A stretch of DNA of 64,000 bases from Azadirachta indica (GCA_022749755.1 CM040444.1:18335274-18399273), one strand, 5' to 3'. Counted from the first letter of the stretch, positions 1 to 13,078 are shown. Notes: generated by a model not told the origin, from the letters alone. Translations and numbers: made by a program.

Positions 1-74
1 GTAAGTACATATGTCTCTTTTTTCTTTTCTATTTTTCCAATCCAATTCTTCTTTTTAATTTCAAAAAATTGCAG

Positions 75-481
75 ATCACCGCAAGGGAGTGCAAATTGGT
101 CGAAGGGCAAATTCTTACTGGCTTTACATTGTACCCTGGGGAATATACAAAGCTGTATCATATGTGAAAGAACGATATCAGAACCCAGTTATGATTCTTT
201 CAGAAAATGGAATGGATGATCCAGGCAATTACACACTTGCAAAGGGATTAGATGACACTGTTAGGGTTAGCTACTACAGAGGTTACTTGAAAAACCTGAA
301 AAAGGCAATCGATGATGGAGCAAACGTAGTTGGCTACTTTGCGTGGTCCTTGGTAGATAATTTTGAATGGCTATCTGGTTATACTTCTAGGTTTGGTATA
401 GTTTATGTTGATTTTGATACTCTTAAGAGGTATCCCAAAATGTCTGCCTATTGGTTCAGGCAGCTCTTGCAGAGAAATTAG
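75..481 (+). CDS. GH1 beta-glucosidase copy A, 3' terminal exon (partial, BGLU44-like)
   Basis: This is the last exon of a glycoside hydrolase family 1 gene whose upstream exons lie outside the window. The window opens exactly on a splice donor (gtaagt at base 1), and the 74-base intron ends in gcag. The exon encodes the retaining nucleophile motif LSENG, then FEWLSGY (glycone-binding Glu and Trp) and a C-terminus ending in LLQRN. It is very close to the last exon of the copy at 30.5 kb, with only a few substitutions, so the duplication is recent. Like that copy it lacks the intron that splits this exon in the copy at 45.0 kb. Plant GH1 enzymes of the BGLU44 type hydrolyse beta-glucosides or beta-mannosides, usually after secretion. 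The visible frame is open to TAG at 479-481. Whether the whole gene is intact cannot be judged here. Confidence 0.9.
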
Positions 482-829
482 AAGAAAATCAATAATAAAG
501 GTTGTTTTGTTTAGGGTTTTAGGACCTTAGCTAATTAGCAGTAAGGATGTGTTCAATTCAGGCTTTCAGATCTGTTTCACAAATTTGTTAATAAGTAATT
601 TAATAAATAAATTCTTGATTTCTTTCTGTATTGTCGTAATTTTTATCCTGATTAAGCACAGTAAATCTTTTAATGTTCTACATTGTCCCAAGTTTTTTCA
701 GGTTTTCCAAAACTCTTTCTGGATTTTTTGATAAAACAAAGAAAAAATAAAAATCAAAAACAGTACCAAGTATTTTATTTTTCTTATTTAATATGGATCA
801 ACATATGCTTATTGACAATTATATTGTTG
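482..829. other. Intergenic, 3' flank of GH1 copy A
   Basis: AT-rich sequence that includes the likely 3' UTR. A TTAGGGTTTTAG stretch just after the stop recurs behind the other GH1 copies. I see no gene; the short ORF at 549-731 has no recognisable content. Confidence 0.5.
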
Positions 830-1965
830 TGAAATGCTGATGTTTCGCTCTGCAACTCCGTTCTAGTCAGGAGTGTAAGGATATCAAAATTGTGGTGTGA
901 TGATCACCATTGAAGATGATTTAGGAAAGTTGCGGACCCAAATTAACCTTCACCATTACATTTAAAAATCTGGATTTTCTTGTTCAATCGGAAAAAAAAA
1001 AAAATTCTTTTTTTAAAGGAAATAACCAAGAAAATCTTGAATAGGTTATATGCAAATAAAGCATAAAATCTATAATTTTGATTCTAGTTAACAGGGGGAG
1101 ATCCCCATAAGTTCAATTGTGTATTTTGTCTCCAGAAAACAAGAAAACGTTATTTGATACTTTAAAATTAAAGAGAGTTTACAATGTTTACTTAGTTGGC
1201 CTCAAGAAACACTAACACTAATCCAACTAGAAAATTGTATCTTAAAACTTGTATGTCTAATCATTTGATGCCATAAATTTGAGTTTGTCTTGCCTCCATT
1301 TATTGTCGTTAATGGCTTAAAAAAATTTTTGGGTTAAATAACAATTCAACACACACTTAATTGTCCCAACAATAACAATACTATGGTTAATCTTACCGCA
1401 AATTTGTTATATGACTATATATATTTGTTGAATTACTTTCTTGGCTTCTATTGTCTATTGAACTTTCAATTATTCTTCCACGAGTTCTGATGATTAGTAT
1501 TTCCTGTGCTGTCGTTAACCCGTGACACTAAGAGAAACCTCTATCACGGAATCCAAATCTACCACCTTGCTGATTTCTTCCTCTTCCTCGTTGTACAGGA
1601 AACGCTTGGTTATGATCTGAAGCTAACTTGTCTTCTTCCTTTTGAGCAATGGTAATCTGTTCATGGTTTTGCAAGGCTTGAAGAAATTGCTTCAGGCTCG
1701 AATATGGTGCTTTCGAAATCAATTAGAGCCCGAGATAACTGGAAAATTTTGTCATTGTGTGAGAGATGCTTTCTGATGACAGTAAGGTTGTCGCAAATAT
1801 TCTTCAAATTTTTAGAGATGTCCTCTAACTTCAAGGATCGTTTCTTTAGAGAATAAAAGCTACCTTTCAGCCATGATCTTGCTCTTTGGTTTATCAGAGC
1901 ATTTGCTTGAGAGTCAAATCTCAAGGGCAGTTTGCCCTCAAATGAATATGCTGAGAACATCCTCA
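830..1965 (-). mobile_element. Degraded Ty1-copia retrotransposon (gag and integrase relics)
   Basis: On the minus strand, 1960-1528 encodes a copia-type gag (UBN2 class) in two overlapping frames. The first part reads through SWLKGSFYSLKKRSLKLED and KNICDNLTVIRKHLS. A frameshift then leads to a part with LKQFLQALQNHEQ and an Arg/Gly-rich RGRGRNQQGGRFG tail. Further along the same strand, near 915-835, the integrase motif YTPD-NGVAERN is readable across stop codons. Gag upstream of integrase on one strand is the copia order. The middle is deleted or unreadable, and I could not place LTRs. It is non-functional. Confidence 0.75.
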
Positions 1966-2409
1966 GTCATTATGGAGTTTGTCATGCATGGGCATAACGA
2001 AACTCAGTGATCATTAATATGGGTTATGGATAAATGACGTATTCACTTTTAAAGTTTGATGAAAATCATATTTTTCATATATACCCTTACTTGTAAAAGC
2101 TGACATTTGCAACCTTTTTTGAATTTCTATGTTAAAATTTTATTAGTTGAGTATCTTGATATTTGGATAACTAAAATTAAAACCAAAATTTTAAATGTAC
2201 TTCATGGAAATCCTCTTGTACAAGTTATTGTCTTGACATAATTCATAAGAAACACTAAATATTTATGATTTTTTAAAAAAATGAGACAAATAAAATAGAC
2301 ATCAAAATAATTAAACATTATAAAATATAACAGTTTTTTTTGGTAACCCAAACAGACTCTTAAATACGAACATTAGACAATTAATTAATAAACAACCGTT
2401 TAAACATGT

Positions 2410-3209
2410 GTATCACTATTTTAAATTTTTAATGATATTGTAATCATATATTATAAACTCTGACAACTGTAAATTACTCTCCATGTGCCAAGTTGTAGCC
2501 TCGAAAGATATGCATTGTTTTTTGTACACTATCTTTTGGAATGGACCTACATGATTTCCTTTCTCCAACCAATTGAGAACTTAAAATAAATAATTTAATA
2601 ATAAATTTTGTTATGATTTCTTAAATGGGAATCTCGATCAAGTAGTCATATTAAAGAAAGAGAGTCAAATTAATAATATAGAACGTTAAACTCATGTCAG
2701 TCTAATAAATATTAAACGTTAAATTATTATTATATTATTGATTATTCATATGATTCCAATACTAAATATACTAATGGATAAAAATGAGATGAAATGAAAT
2801 AAGATGCATGCATGTTTACATACATACATGCATACAGACACACACACACACACATATATATATATTATATTTGTTTATTTGCAGATATCTGCAAGATTTC
2901 ACACCGACCAATCGAGACTAAATTTGTAATGGATAATTTTGGTATAATATGAATATGAGTTAAAAATTTCAATAGGGTATATTATATTCACGTACTTTTT
3001 CAATTATTGGGATATATAATTAACAAAAAAACATGTTTACAGATAGATACCCACGATCCAAATGCGCCAGTTGTTTCTATGAAGGACAGTCCGATTCCTG
3101 AAAGCCTACAAACATTGACTCGTTGACTCTTCAGAAATATTACTAAAGAGTTGCTTTAGCTCTTGATGAACTCTAGGTAGTAGTCACTAAAGCCTCAACG
3201 GTTTCTGTA
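2410..3209 (+). promoter_or_regulatory. EXLA copy E1 upstream region, duplicate of the E3 promoter region
   Basis: This stretch matches 12.63-13.43 kb, upstream of copy E3, almost base for base apart from small indels. It includes the conserved cassette near 3041-3200 with GAAAGCCTACAAACATTGAC and a second TTGAC (W-box core). The match stops at TATAA, where E1 jumps straight into intron 3 sequence. The promoter is therefore orphaned from any exon 1. Confidence 0.7.
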
Positions 3210-3239
3210 TAAGAACGTCTTCTGGGTTTGATCTTTCAG

Positions 3240-3413
3240 TTATCCTTGTGATTTCTTTAACATCAAGAACTTGACATTGCGCGTGGAAGAATCAAGCAAA
3301 TGGCCACGTTACTTAGCAGTTAAAGTGCTGTAACAGGGTGGTCAGACTAATCTTTATGGAGTTTTTGCATATCCAGTATGGAACACTAACCATTAAGTAA
3401 ACCTGTGCGTGCT

Positions 3414-3444
<31 letters not shown>

Positions 3445-3739
3445 ATCAGATAAATTTTAAGCTGACTTTTTGCCATATTTTTAGGTTTCCCATGTTGATC
3501 CTTCACATATGATGTTGCTGCCAAGAAATGGCAGTGCAGTTTTTGATAACATTGTGACAAGTGGGCCATTGAAGTTCGAGTTTGTCGTAAGAGATGATGC
3601 TGATAACTTGTCGATTTTTGCTGAAAATGTATTTCCTGCTGACTGGAAATCTGGAATGATCTTTGACACTGGAGTTCAGATTCGTGCGACTCAATGGGAG
3701 GGTTGCCATGTCAATAAATGCCCTTAAGACAGCTGGTAA
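3240..3739 (+). pseudogene. Expansin-like A copy E1, exons 4-5 only (pseudogene)
   Basis: Only the last two EXLA exons remain. Exon 4 (3240-3375) follows a normal tttcag acceptor and reads YPCDFFN...LRVEESSKWP. Exon 5 (3485-3739) reads VSHVDPSHMM through LPRNGSAVFDN to the wall-binding C-terminal domain. Exons 1-3 are gone because the promoter joins directly to intron 3 at 3209-3212. A nonsense codon TAA replaces the Tyr codon of VLYQGG at 3331-3333, and another TAA at 3725-3727 ends exon 5 four codons before the ancestral stop at 3737-3739. Sequence is closest to copy E3, which still has exons 1-3. It cannot make an expansin. Confidence 0.9.
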
Positions 3740-3824
3740 AGGTAGAGAGTTTCTGATTTCATCAATAACAATATAATTTGGAGGATTAGAAGATGAAAAA
3801 AAGTTCTATTTTCCTATTATGTCC

Positions 3825-4870
3825 GTTGCATCTCACCTAATAGTCTGAGAGTTGCGATGTTATAACTCTATAAGACTAGCTTGAACTTGATTGGAGAGAT
3901 CCTCTATCCTCTACCGCTGCTACTGTTTTCATTGTATTTGATAAGGCACAGGACCTAAATTATGAATTCATAATATGTGTGGAAGTAAGTTAATCACAAT
4001 ATTAATGTAAAGCAATACAATGGTTTAAGTATAGGTCATGATTAATGTAAAACTCAATTAACATTAAATAAAACTCATTTGTAGCAGATTTGATTCTGCT
4101 ACTTGCGATCTGACAAATTCGATAATGGGAAGGTGTTTTTAGAGTTTAATAATAATCAGTTTAATGACTAATGATGCAAGACAAATGTATGGACGCTGGG
4201 ACGATGCCCTAGATTACTTTCCACGACAAAAAGTAGCCTGAAAGTAAGAATTGCTAGATTCGTTAGTCTTGACACAAAAGGAAAGAAGATAATCCCCATA
4301 AGATCATGGACTAGGATTCCAGGATAACGATTTCCGAACACAAAAAGTAGCCCTAGATTCCAGGATAACATTGAATAATGATTCTTTATATTGAGTGTGA
4401 CATGCAATTGTAGTAGAGTAAAACTAGTTTATGCAATCCTATTTTAATGAAAGTGCTCCTAAAATACGTCTTTACCTAACAATTAAATTAATGTAATTTA
4501 TTCCTAAGTAAAATACATATCTAAAGACTTACATTTATAATAAAATATTTATTTTAATTAATCATGAGTTAATAAAAATTAGGTTTCAGGCATCAAAACC
4601 ATTTTAAAGTTTTGGGCTTTTGTGTTCTTTATATATTAGTCTAATTACATAATATGTTCTTTAAATCTAAATTTCTCCAAATGGGTTAAACTTGGGTTAT
4701 TACGTTGATTTGAGTACAATTTGGGCCTAATCGTAAAGTTCACATCACGACTCACAATTTAAAACTCAAAGAGTGATTTCAGTCTACTTTTACTTTTTTT
4801 ATACATTATTTGTTTTGGCTCGAACTGGCACTCGAGTTTAAGGTCAATTTTTAAGTATCAACAATAATTT
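3825..4870 (+). repeat. Dispersed repeat R, copy 1 (parts A then B)
   Basis: Two segments recur elsewhere in the window. Part A (about 3825-4220) matches 9470-9865 on the same strand. Part B (about 4380-4870) matches 8800-9210 on the same strand and 28085-28565 on the opposite strand. Part A precedes B here but follows it at 8.8-9.9 kb. No coding capacity is readable. The length and dispersion suggest LTR or other retroelement pieces, but I cannot assign a family. Confidence 0.55.
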
Positions 4871-6284
4871 TATACCAAAAATTTATACACAAAAAATTTT
4901 AAATTTAAAATGTGATATTAAATAAACATATTTTATTCTAAATTTTTTACGTTATTGTCTAAAAAAAATCTTTAATTGCATAAAACTAAACTAAATCTTA
5001 AAATTCAAGTGACTTAATTATGTGAATTCAAGAAAAACTTATTGAACGATAATTTTATATTAAATTTAAAAGTTGTATTGGAAAAGGTGTTATTTGAGTT
5101 TCAATAATACGGTCTCTTCACATTTTTAAGTTGGAGAATTATTATATTCATGTTTTAAAATAAAAAAAAAAAAACATGGTTGTGTGCGCTATTTTTGGAA
5201 GAGGTCTGCATGATTTCCTTCCTCCAACCCATGGAGACTTTGCAATAAATAATTTAATTAGAAATTTTTCTACAATTTCGTAAATGGGAATCTCGATTCA
5301 ATAGTTGTATTAAAAATAGAAAAAGTCAAATCAATATTACGGAGCCCTAGATTCATGTCAATTTAATAAATAGTAAACATTAAATTAATAATATATTATT
5401 CAGCGTTTATATCATGATTCAAAAACTAAATATTAAATATTAATGCACAAAAGTTAGATGAAATAAAATAAGATTAAAAGATGTTGGATAAAAGATCTCT
5501 ATCCAGTCTACTTTCATTTTTATCTCTATCCAATAAACCATCAAAAGATGAAGTATTATATACCATATAAATACACTATGACCTATCTTCATTTTATTGT
5601 TATTTATTAAAATATATTTAATTATAAAATATAAATTAAAATTTTAAATCTAAATTATTGTCACAAGTAATTTTTAAAAATGTTTAAATAATTATTTCAA
5701 TAGATAAATATTTAATGTTATATTTTTAAGAAATAACATAAATTTTTTAAAATAAAGTAAATGAATTTTAGACAATTCTATTTTTAAAAAATTGAACAAA
5801 CTTTATTGCTAAAAATTTAAATTTTGAACGTTTTCCATTATAAATAAAATAATTTTTTTAATTTCCAATAATCTTTTTTTAATGTTAACTAAACAATACC
5901 CAAAAATTTAAAAGAGAGTTTTTTTAATATTAAAAGAAACTCTTTTAACTAAGGAAAAAATCAAAATGAATGACCTCCAAGACCTACTAACTTATGGGAT
6001 AAATAAATATATATATATATAGATATATATTATTTGGAGAGATCTGCAATATCACCTTAAGGCCAACCAATTGAGACTAAAAATGTAATTAAAAATTTTG
6101 GAATATGAAATACGAGTTTGGTAACATGAAAAGTTAGTTTAATTAATCAATATAAAATGCTAAATTAGTAATAATATATTACTGATCATGCATATGAGAC
6201 AAATAATAAACAAATGGATTGAAGTTAAATACAATAAAATATTTTATTGGGATATTTAAAAGAAAAAGGGTTTACAGCTAAGAA
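4871..6284. other. Intergenic between EXLA E1 and E2, duplicated at 15.4-17.2 kb
   Basis: Homologous to 15370-17250 upstream of E4. It contains ACTTA at 5012-5016, which is the empty site for a MITE present in the other copy, and a 5'-truncated copy of the same MITE family near 5650-5960. No gene seen. Confidence 0.6.
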
Positions 6285-6424
6285 CCCACGATGCAACTGC
6301 GGCAGTTGTTTCCGAGAAGGACCGTCCCAACTCTGAAAGCCTACAAGTATTGACTTGTTGAATTCTTAAGAAATATAATTAAAGAGTTGGTTTAATTAGC
6401 TCTTGATGAGTTGTAGTATAAATA
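6285..6424 (+). promoter_or_regulatory. EXLA E2 proximal promoter: W-box cassette and TATA box
   Basis: Contains the array-wide conserved block (GAAAGCCTACAAGTATTGAC; TTGAC at 6352-6356) and a TATAAATA box at 6417-6424, about 90 bases before the start codon. The same block lies upstream of all the other EXLA copies, pseudogenes included. TTGAC is the core bound by WRKY factors. Regulation by them is inferred, not shown. Confidence 0.55.
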
Positions 6425-6509
6425 TATCAAGAGTACTCTCTTCGCTTTCTCATCACAATATTTTGGACTTGTCTCTCGATATATCTGTACATTAAAATTA
6501 GAAGTGGCT

Positions 6510-7782
6510 ATGTTTCCACTCAAGCTAAAAATGGCCATCTTTCTTCACTTTCTCTTCTTTCTATTATCATTTGCGACTGCAGAATTAATTGATTGTACCC
6601 AGTGTGAGCATAAGGGCAAGGTTTCATATATCTCCGAAGACTCTGCACTTTCATGTAAGGATGCATACAAGGATCAGTTTCTTTTTTTTTTGGTTTTTCG
6701 TTTTTAGTTTATGAAAATGAAAATTGGGATTGACCCAGATGTTGTTTTGATGAGATTTAGAGTTGGTAATCTTTGGTTTTTGGATTTGATATATCCTGCA
6801 GCTGGGGCATGTGCGTATGGTTCAATGGCACAAGGCTTTAATCATGGATACCTTGCAGCTGCTTCCTTCTACGCTGATGGTGCTCTCTGTGGTGGATGCT
6901 ATAGGGTTTGTAAATTTGTTTTACAGTATATACATAATAAATCTTCCCTTTTCTTTTAGTTCTGTTAGTTAAATTGGTTTCTAAATCAATTTGATTTTGT
7001 GTTGACAGATGAGATGCAAGAACAAAAGACTGTGTAAGAAAGAAGGAACCACAGTGATGGTGACTGATGAGCTCACTAACACTAACAGCAGCAAAATAGA
7101 CTTTGCTCTCAGCAGAAAAGCTTACATGGCTATGGCTAATAAGGGTATGGAAAAAGAACTTTTGAAACATGGAACTACCCACGTCACATACAAAAGGTAA
7201 TAATAAAATACCACAATATAATGTCTTTCAACTTATTAAATATAACCATGTGTATAATAGAAGAAAATATATCTGTATTTGCTCTTCTGGGTTTGATTTC
7301 CAGGTATCCTTGTGATGATTTCACCAACAAGAACTTATCTCTTCGTGTCGAAGAATCAAGCAAATGGCCAAATCACTTAGCAGTTAAAGTGCTGTACCAG
7401 GGTGGTCAAACTGAAATACGAGATATTTGGGTATCTCAGGTGTGAAAAACTTACCAATTGAGTAAATCTGCTTATACACGTTGAGGATGAATTCTTAAAA
7501 TGCTGTATTTTTGCCATATATTTTTCTTTCCAGGTTGGTTCTTCAGATCTGGTTTTCCTGACAAGAAACCGCAGTGCAGTTTGGGAAGCACACAATGTTC
7601 CAAAAGGGCCATTGAAGTTTGAATTTGAAGTCATAGATCGAGACGATTCCTCGTCAATTTTTACAGAAAAGGTTTTGCCTGCTGACTGGAAACCTGGAAC
7701 GATCTATGACACTGGAGTTCAGGTTCGTGAGTACAGTTCGGAGGGCTGCTCTGAAGATAATTGCAATTTAGATGACTGGTGA
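6510..7782 (+). CDS. Expansin-like A protein, copy E2 (intact, 5 exons, 273 aa)
   Basis: Exons 6510-6654, 6802-6905, 7009-7196, 7304-7439 and 7534-7782 join in frame to 273 codons plus stop, close to the usual EXLA length. Residues 1-24 form a signal peptide. The double-psi beta-barrel domain starts near SGACAYGSMAQGFNHGYLAA, continues through LCGGCYRMRCKN and AYMAMANKGME, and ends near HVTYKRYPC. The C-terminal wall-binding (CBM63-type) domain follows, with LRVEESSKWPNHLAVKVLYQ, then LPADWKPGTIYDTG and the short Cys-containing C-terminal extension typical of EXLA. EXLA proteins are secreted wall proteins without proven loosening activity. In the sister copy E4 the start reads ATG GCT ATG; here the first ATG is GTG (6504-6506), so I start at the next in-frame ATG, which leaves the signal peptide intact. 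This is the only unbroken member of the array. Confidence 0.92.
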
Positions 7783-8799
7783 TGGAAGAGTTTCTGATTT
7801 CATCAATAATCAAATAATCAGGAGGACTACAAGATTAAAAGAAGTTCTATTTTACAACTTTAATTTGCATTTTCCCATGCCAATTAGAATAACAAGTTTA
7901 AAGTATGGGGTTGCTCTAACTGGCTCCTTTGTATCTTCTCTAGCACGTGTGTATAACATATATGAATAAGAATTATCTTTGATTTCAACCTTTTATTTTA
8001 ATTCATTTCTAGAAAACTGATATTGTTTAGTCAAACACCTATTTATATTAGTTCTATTATAGAACAATGCGATAGTTTACTCTCATTTTTAGACGAAATT
8101 TGCTCTTGTATAAGGGGAGCAACCTACCTCCAATTGAAGAATATTATCTTTGATTTAAATTTTTATTTAAATCAAAATTATAACCAACAGTAAATTAAAA
8201 ATAGGAATACTCTTATTTATCCCCTTAAATTTTCAAAAAATACTAGATATCCGTGAATTTATAATGCAAAGTTTGCTAGAAAGTCCTACTATTGAGAAAC
8301 ATAGGAAGCCCAACTTTCGCCTTTTTTTTATTTTTTCAAAGCAAGAGCTTCATTCATTCTAAAACCCATTACATCGACGAGTACAAATGACTACAGATTT
8401 ACATCAATTTCTTCAAAGTTTTATAGAGATTCGTTACAACATAAATTAATTAAAATGAAGGAAATCCTAATACTCATTAAAAAATATGGAGAATATAAAT
8501 TTAATACTTTTTGGTTTAGTGTTTTTAACTAAAATAAGTGTTTTGATTTGAAGTTTCACTGAAAGTTTTTCCATAACTTTTTTACTTACTTTCCACAACT
8601 CTAAATAATCTTTCTAATTCTAGCTGCAACAAATATTTTATAATGCACCTTTTATGGTATAAACTCCAGTAAATCTAAAGTTCTACCCCTTCAAATTTCT
8701 TCATATAATACTTCAATCATCCAAATCTATAAGAAAATAATAACTTTTTGTTTAATATATTTATTTAAAAATTATATTTAACATAGTAAAAATTTAAGA
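7783..8799. other. Intergenic, 3' flank of EXLA E2
   Basis: 7783-8130 matches the flank after E4 (19115-19450), marking the downstream end of the duplicated two-gene block. The rest is AT-rich with no gene visible. Confidence 0.5.
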
Positions 8800-9865
8800 T
8801 ATATCTTCTTGTACGAATAAACATGCATGTATTTTATCCTACTTAAAAGAAATGTACAAGATTTATGTTTGTAATAAATATCTATTTTAATTAATTTTAA
8901 GTTAATTAAAATAAGGTTTTCGGCTAAAAATAAGCTCTAAAGGCTTTAGATTCTTTGTTCGTTATACATTAACCTAATCCCATAATAGTTCCCCTGAGTT
9001 TAAAATCTCTCAAGTGGGCTTGACCAAAAATATTATGCCGAATTAAGTTAGACTTAAAGCTACACTCACCTTACATTGCGATTCACAATTTGTATCATAA
9101 AGATTGACTTGCATCTACATATAACTTTATACCTTATCTGAATGAAACAATGTAGTTTGGTCTTAGAGTCGAACTCAAGTCCAAGGTCAATTTTTCAGGT
9201 ACTAACACTAGATTACAAAAACAAAATTATCGCAATATAATTTAAAAATATTTTGATTCTTCTACTTAGTCATTTGGTTCAGTTATATTATTCTGGTGTT
9301 GTAATACAAATGTGAAGACAATTTTTATCCAAAATCTCCTATTTGATTTTGACTAGTTGAACACTTAAATAAGTCTTAAATTACTCTTAGTGGGCTTTAA
9401 TATTACTAGGCCTCTAAATTCAAATTAAACTTTCAAACCCCTTATGAGTGATAGGGAATAAGGTCTATCACGTCCCCTTGATTTCACCTAGTGGTCTAAG
9501 AGTTGCTATAGTATAACCTAATGAGATTGGCTTCAACTTGATTAGAGGGATTTGCTACTACTTCTATTGTTCGTACAATACTTGATAACATACAATACTC
9601 AAATTATGGGTTTAAGGTGTGTGTGGGAGCTAGCTAATTTCAATATCAATGTAAAAGAATACAATAGCTTAAGGATAGGTCATGACTAATATAAGACCAA
9701 ATTAATATTAAATAAATTTGTTTATAGCAATATTTGATACTACTTACAACCTGACAAATCCCAATGTAACAAGAAGGTGTTTTTGGAGCCTAAGATTAAT
9801 AACTAGTTTAGTGACTAATGATGTAGGACAAATGTATGGATGCTAGGCTGATGCCTTAGATTACT
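8800..9865 (+). repeat. Dispersed repeat R, copy 2 (parts B then A)
   Basis: Part B is at about 8800-9210 and part A at about 9470-9865. Both match the copy at 3.8-4.9 kb on the same strand but in swapped order. A permuted order fits flanking pieces of a tandem or nested element. No ORF is readable. Confidence 0.5.
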
Positions 9866-12425
9866 TAATTTCCAAAACTAGAGTATATTTTGATATGAGC
9901 AATCTAAATTTTTTTGTATACAGATACAACTATTCTAGCTATGGAGCCTCTACTAGCAAGGTAAATTGTCATTCCAAGAAATTGGCCTCTAATATGTTAC
10001 TACATCTGCACCTAATTTCTGGTTCATTTTGAGTACTACAGCTACCTTTATTAGGGTCAATTTAGCAGTGTTAAAAAATAAATACTAATATGATTATTAC
10101 TTATATTTTTAATACTTTTTTTTAGGAGGTTTTGAAGAAACACTTAAAATCTCTAAAAGTACTTATTGGTACTAAATTAAGTATTTGGAGGTGTAATTAT
10201 AAAGGTAATTTTGTATTGATAAATTATTAAAATAGACATATTAAAATAAATAATATATCCATGCAGAGATATTTTTAATAAAAAAAATTATATATGCATA
10301 TAAATATATACATATATATAACATTTTTTTTATAAACATTTCTAAAAAAATTGAATAAAAAATTTGTTGCATATATAACTACAACTTTAATAATATAGAA
10401 AAATAAAAAATAATATTTTTTCTATAAAATAACTATAATTTTAATATATTAATTATCTTCTAAACATTAAAATGTAATTAAAATTATAAATGTCATGAAT
10501 CCAAATAATGTTTCAATTTCAATAATTTATTTATCTAGAAATAAAAAAAAAATATAATAAATAATTTATTTCCAAATATTTAATATAATCTATCATATAT
10601 TAATTTATATAATCATCTAAATTAAAATCTATTTAACCTAAAAAAGTAAATATTTGATAAATGTAATTTTCAAATTTGTTTAGGGATAATTTGGAAAAAA
10701 TAAAACTTTTATTCATTGTACAGGTACTACTCTCTTAAGCACTTAAAGTGTTAATTTGAGAAAGCACCAAATTTGTACTAAATAAATAATCACTTCAACT
10801 ATTAAAATTTTTTTACCAAGCACATTTATTAAAATTTATCAAATATATGATTTAATATTTTACGAGTGTTAATTAGTACTTATGGAGTGCTAACAATGAT
10901 TGCCAAACCCATCCTTACTTTGCATCATTGATTTTAGTGGTTTATGTAATGCACCTATGGGATCAGAACCCACTAGAAAATCATAAAACCTTATTATGAT
11001 TCAGTGCAATGTCGAAATGATGACAAAAGATCAGTATGGGATACACATATAATTGCTTATTAATTTGTGCCAATAATTTGGATGAATTTGACATGTGCTC
11101 TCTGGGGGAGAGCAATTTTTCTCTAAATTGATAGCTGCATCTGATTAGATTCATTTTGAGGTTTATGTGATTATTCCACATTATAAAAATTGTCAATCCC
11201 CTGTTCCTTCTATGTGAACATACTAAAGCATGCTTATAGTTGACCTAGTTTTCTATTTTTAAGCAATTTTAATTGTCATGTAAGTAAGTGGTTTAACATA
11301 AAATTTAAATACTTGTAATTCTTAGTCTATTTGTTGAGTTCTAATTTAATTTTCGTTGTTTTATTTTGTATTTACAATGTAAGTAAGTTTCTAAGGAGTT
11401 GATGTTGGAATTTTTTAACCTATTCAACCACTTATTTTTAATAGATTAGCGGCTTATTAATAATTATATGTTAGAATTTGATTTTCCTTTAAATTTATTT
11501 TATTTGTATTGGGATAATGAATTTCCATTTTATATGTTGACAATGATATTTATTAGAGATAAATTGACAATTATATTTGTATATTTAGAAATTATATTTG
11601 GGATTTGGAATGAAGAATTTTTAATTATTGTTCTATTTTTAATTTTTTGTTATCTTTAGTTAAATAATATTTATTGTTTTACTTTTATTTTTATCATTTT
11701 TAGTTATATTGGTAATTAATATAAACTCGTCAAACAAAACCCAAAAAAAAAAAAATTGAACAAACAAAAAGTCCAGAAAAAAAAGGAAAATTGGCATGCC
11801 AAAAATTCAATCAATTCTTAATAACAAACTATTAGCAAATCTTGATAACTTTGTGACAACAAATAAATTCTATCATATATTTGTGATAAATTTTTGTCAC
11901 TGATTTGTGACTAAAACTGCTTTTGTCACGAAACAATGATAATCAAATGCTATCATCTATATATGAATGGGCAATAATTGATAAATAACATTGTCACGAA
12001 ATGTCATTCATGAGAGATATTATCTGTCATGCATGCTCCTTTTTGTAGCAGTATTAGCTTCTAAAATGATATACTAGACTTTATGCTTTAATAATTATTG
12101 AAAAGGTAGAAAAAATTACTTTTTATTAAAAATAATGCATTAAATTAATATTAATATTAATATTAAAAGGTCGATTAGTATACTGGTCTTTATGCTTATC
12201 TTCACCATCTCTCCCAATATCGTCTTTGCAAAACACTTGATCAATCCCAACAAATTCACAAAATCCCACAAACAATTCTTTGATGAATCCGTAGAATTAT
12301 TGTTGCCTTTCGAGTTACTGACGACTCTGGCTTTTTCCTTCACCAGGCAATCCAAGACAAGCCCAGATTCTCATTCGCGACAAAAGCCTCTTGCTTACAC
12401 CTCTCGGTCACAGCCAAAGCTTCAT

Positions 12426-12460
<35 letters not shown>

Positions 12461-12630
12461 AACAACTAAAAAGATAAAGTTATTTTTTTTATAAAATTAC
12501 CAATTTAACTGACATTTCCTAAAACGTTAGGGACTAAAATAAGATTGTCTTTTAAAAGTGTTATAAACAAATAGTTCCGACATAGAATATATTTAATATT
12601 TATTATTAAAATCGGAGTCCAACTGTAATT
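9866..12630. other. Intergenic, no gene recognised
   Basis: Very AT-rich. Around 11840-12010 short motifs such as TTTGTGACAA, TTTGTGATAAAT and TGTCACGAAA recur in both orientations, as in the subterminal regions of some plant DNA transposons, but no ends can be fixed. An AT microsatellite lies at about 12428-12457. The ORFs here resemble no known protein. Confidence 0.4.
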
Positions 12631-13047
12631 CTCCCTTTTTAAATTTTTAATGATATTGTAATCATATATATTATAAAGTCTGACAACTGTAAATTACAGG
12701 TCCATGTGCCAAGTTGTAGCCTCTAAAAATATGCATTGTTTTTTGTGTGCTATCTTTTGGAATGGACCTACATGTAACATGATTTCCTTTTCCAATCAAT
12801 TGAGAACTTATAATAAATAGTCTAATGATAAATTTTGTTATGATCTCCTAAATGGGAATCTCGATCAAGTAGTCATATGAAAAAAATAGAGTCAATTAAA
12901 TAATATAGAACGTTAAACTCATGTCAGTCTAATAAATATTAAACATTAAATTATTAATATATCATTGATTATTCATATGATTCTAATACTAAATATACTA
13001 ATGGATAAAAATGAGATGAAATGGAATAAGATGCATGCATGTTTACA

Positions 13048-13078
<31 letters not shown>

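Noticed and set aside
12192..12494. 100-aa ORF ending in a Tyr/Ile repeat
   Set aside because: The end is an AT microsatellite translation and the rest matches no family I know. No splice partners seen.
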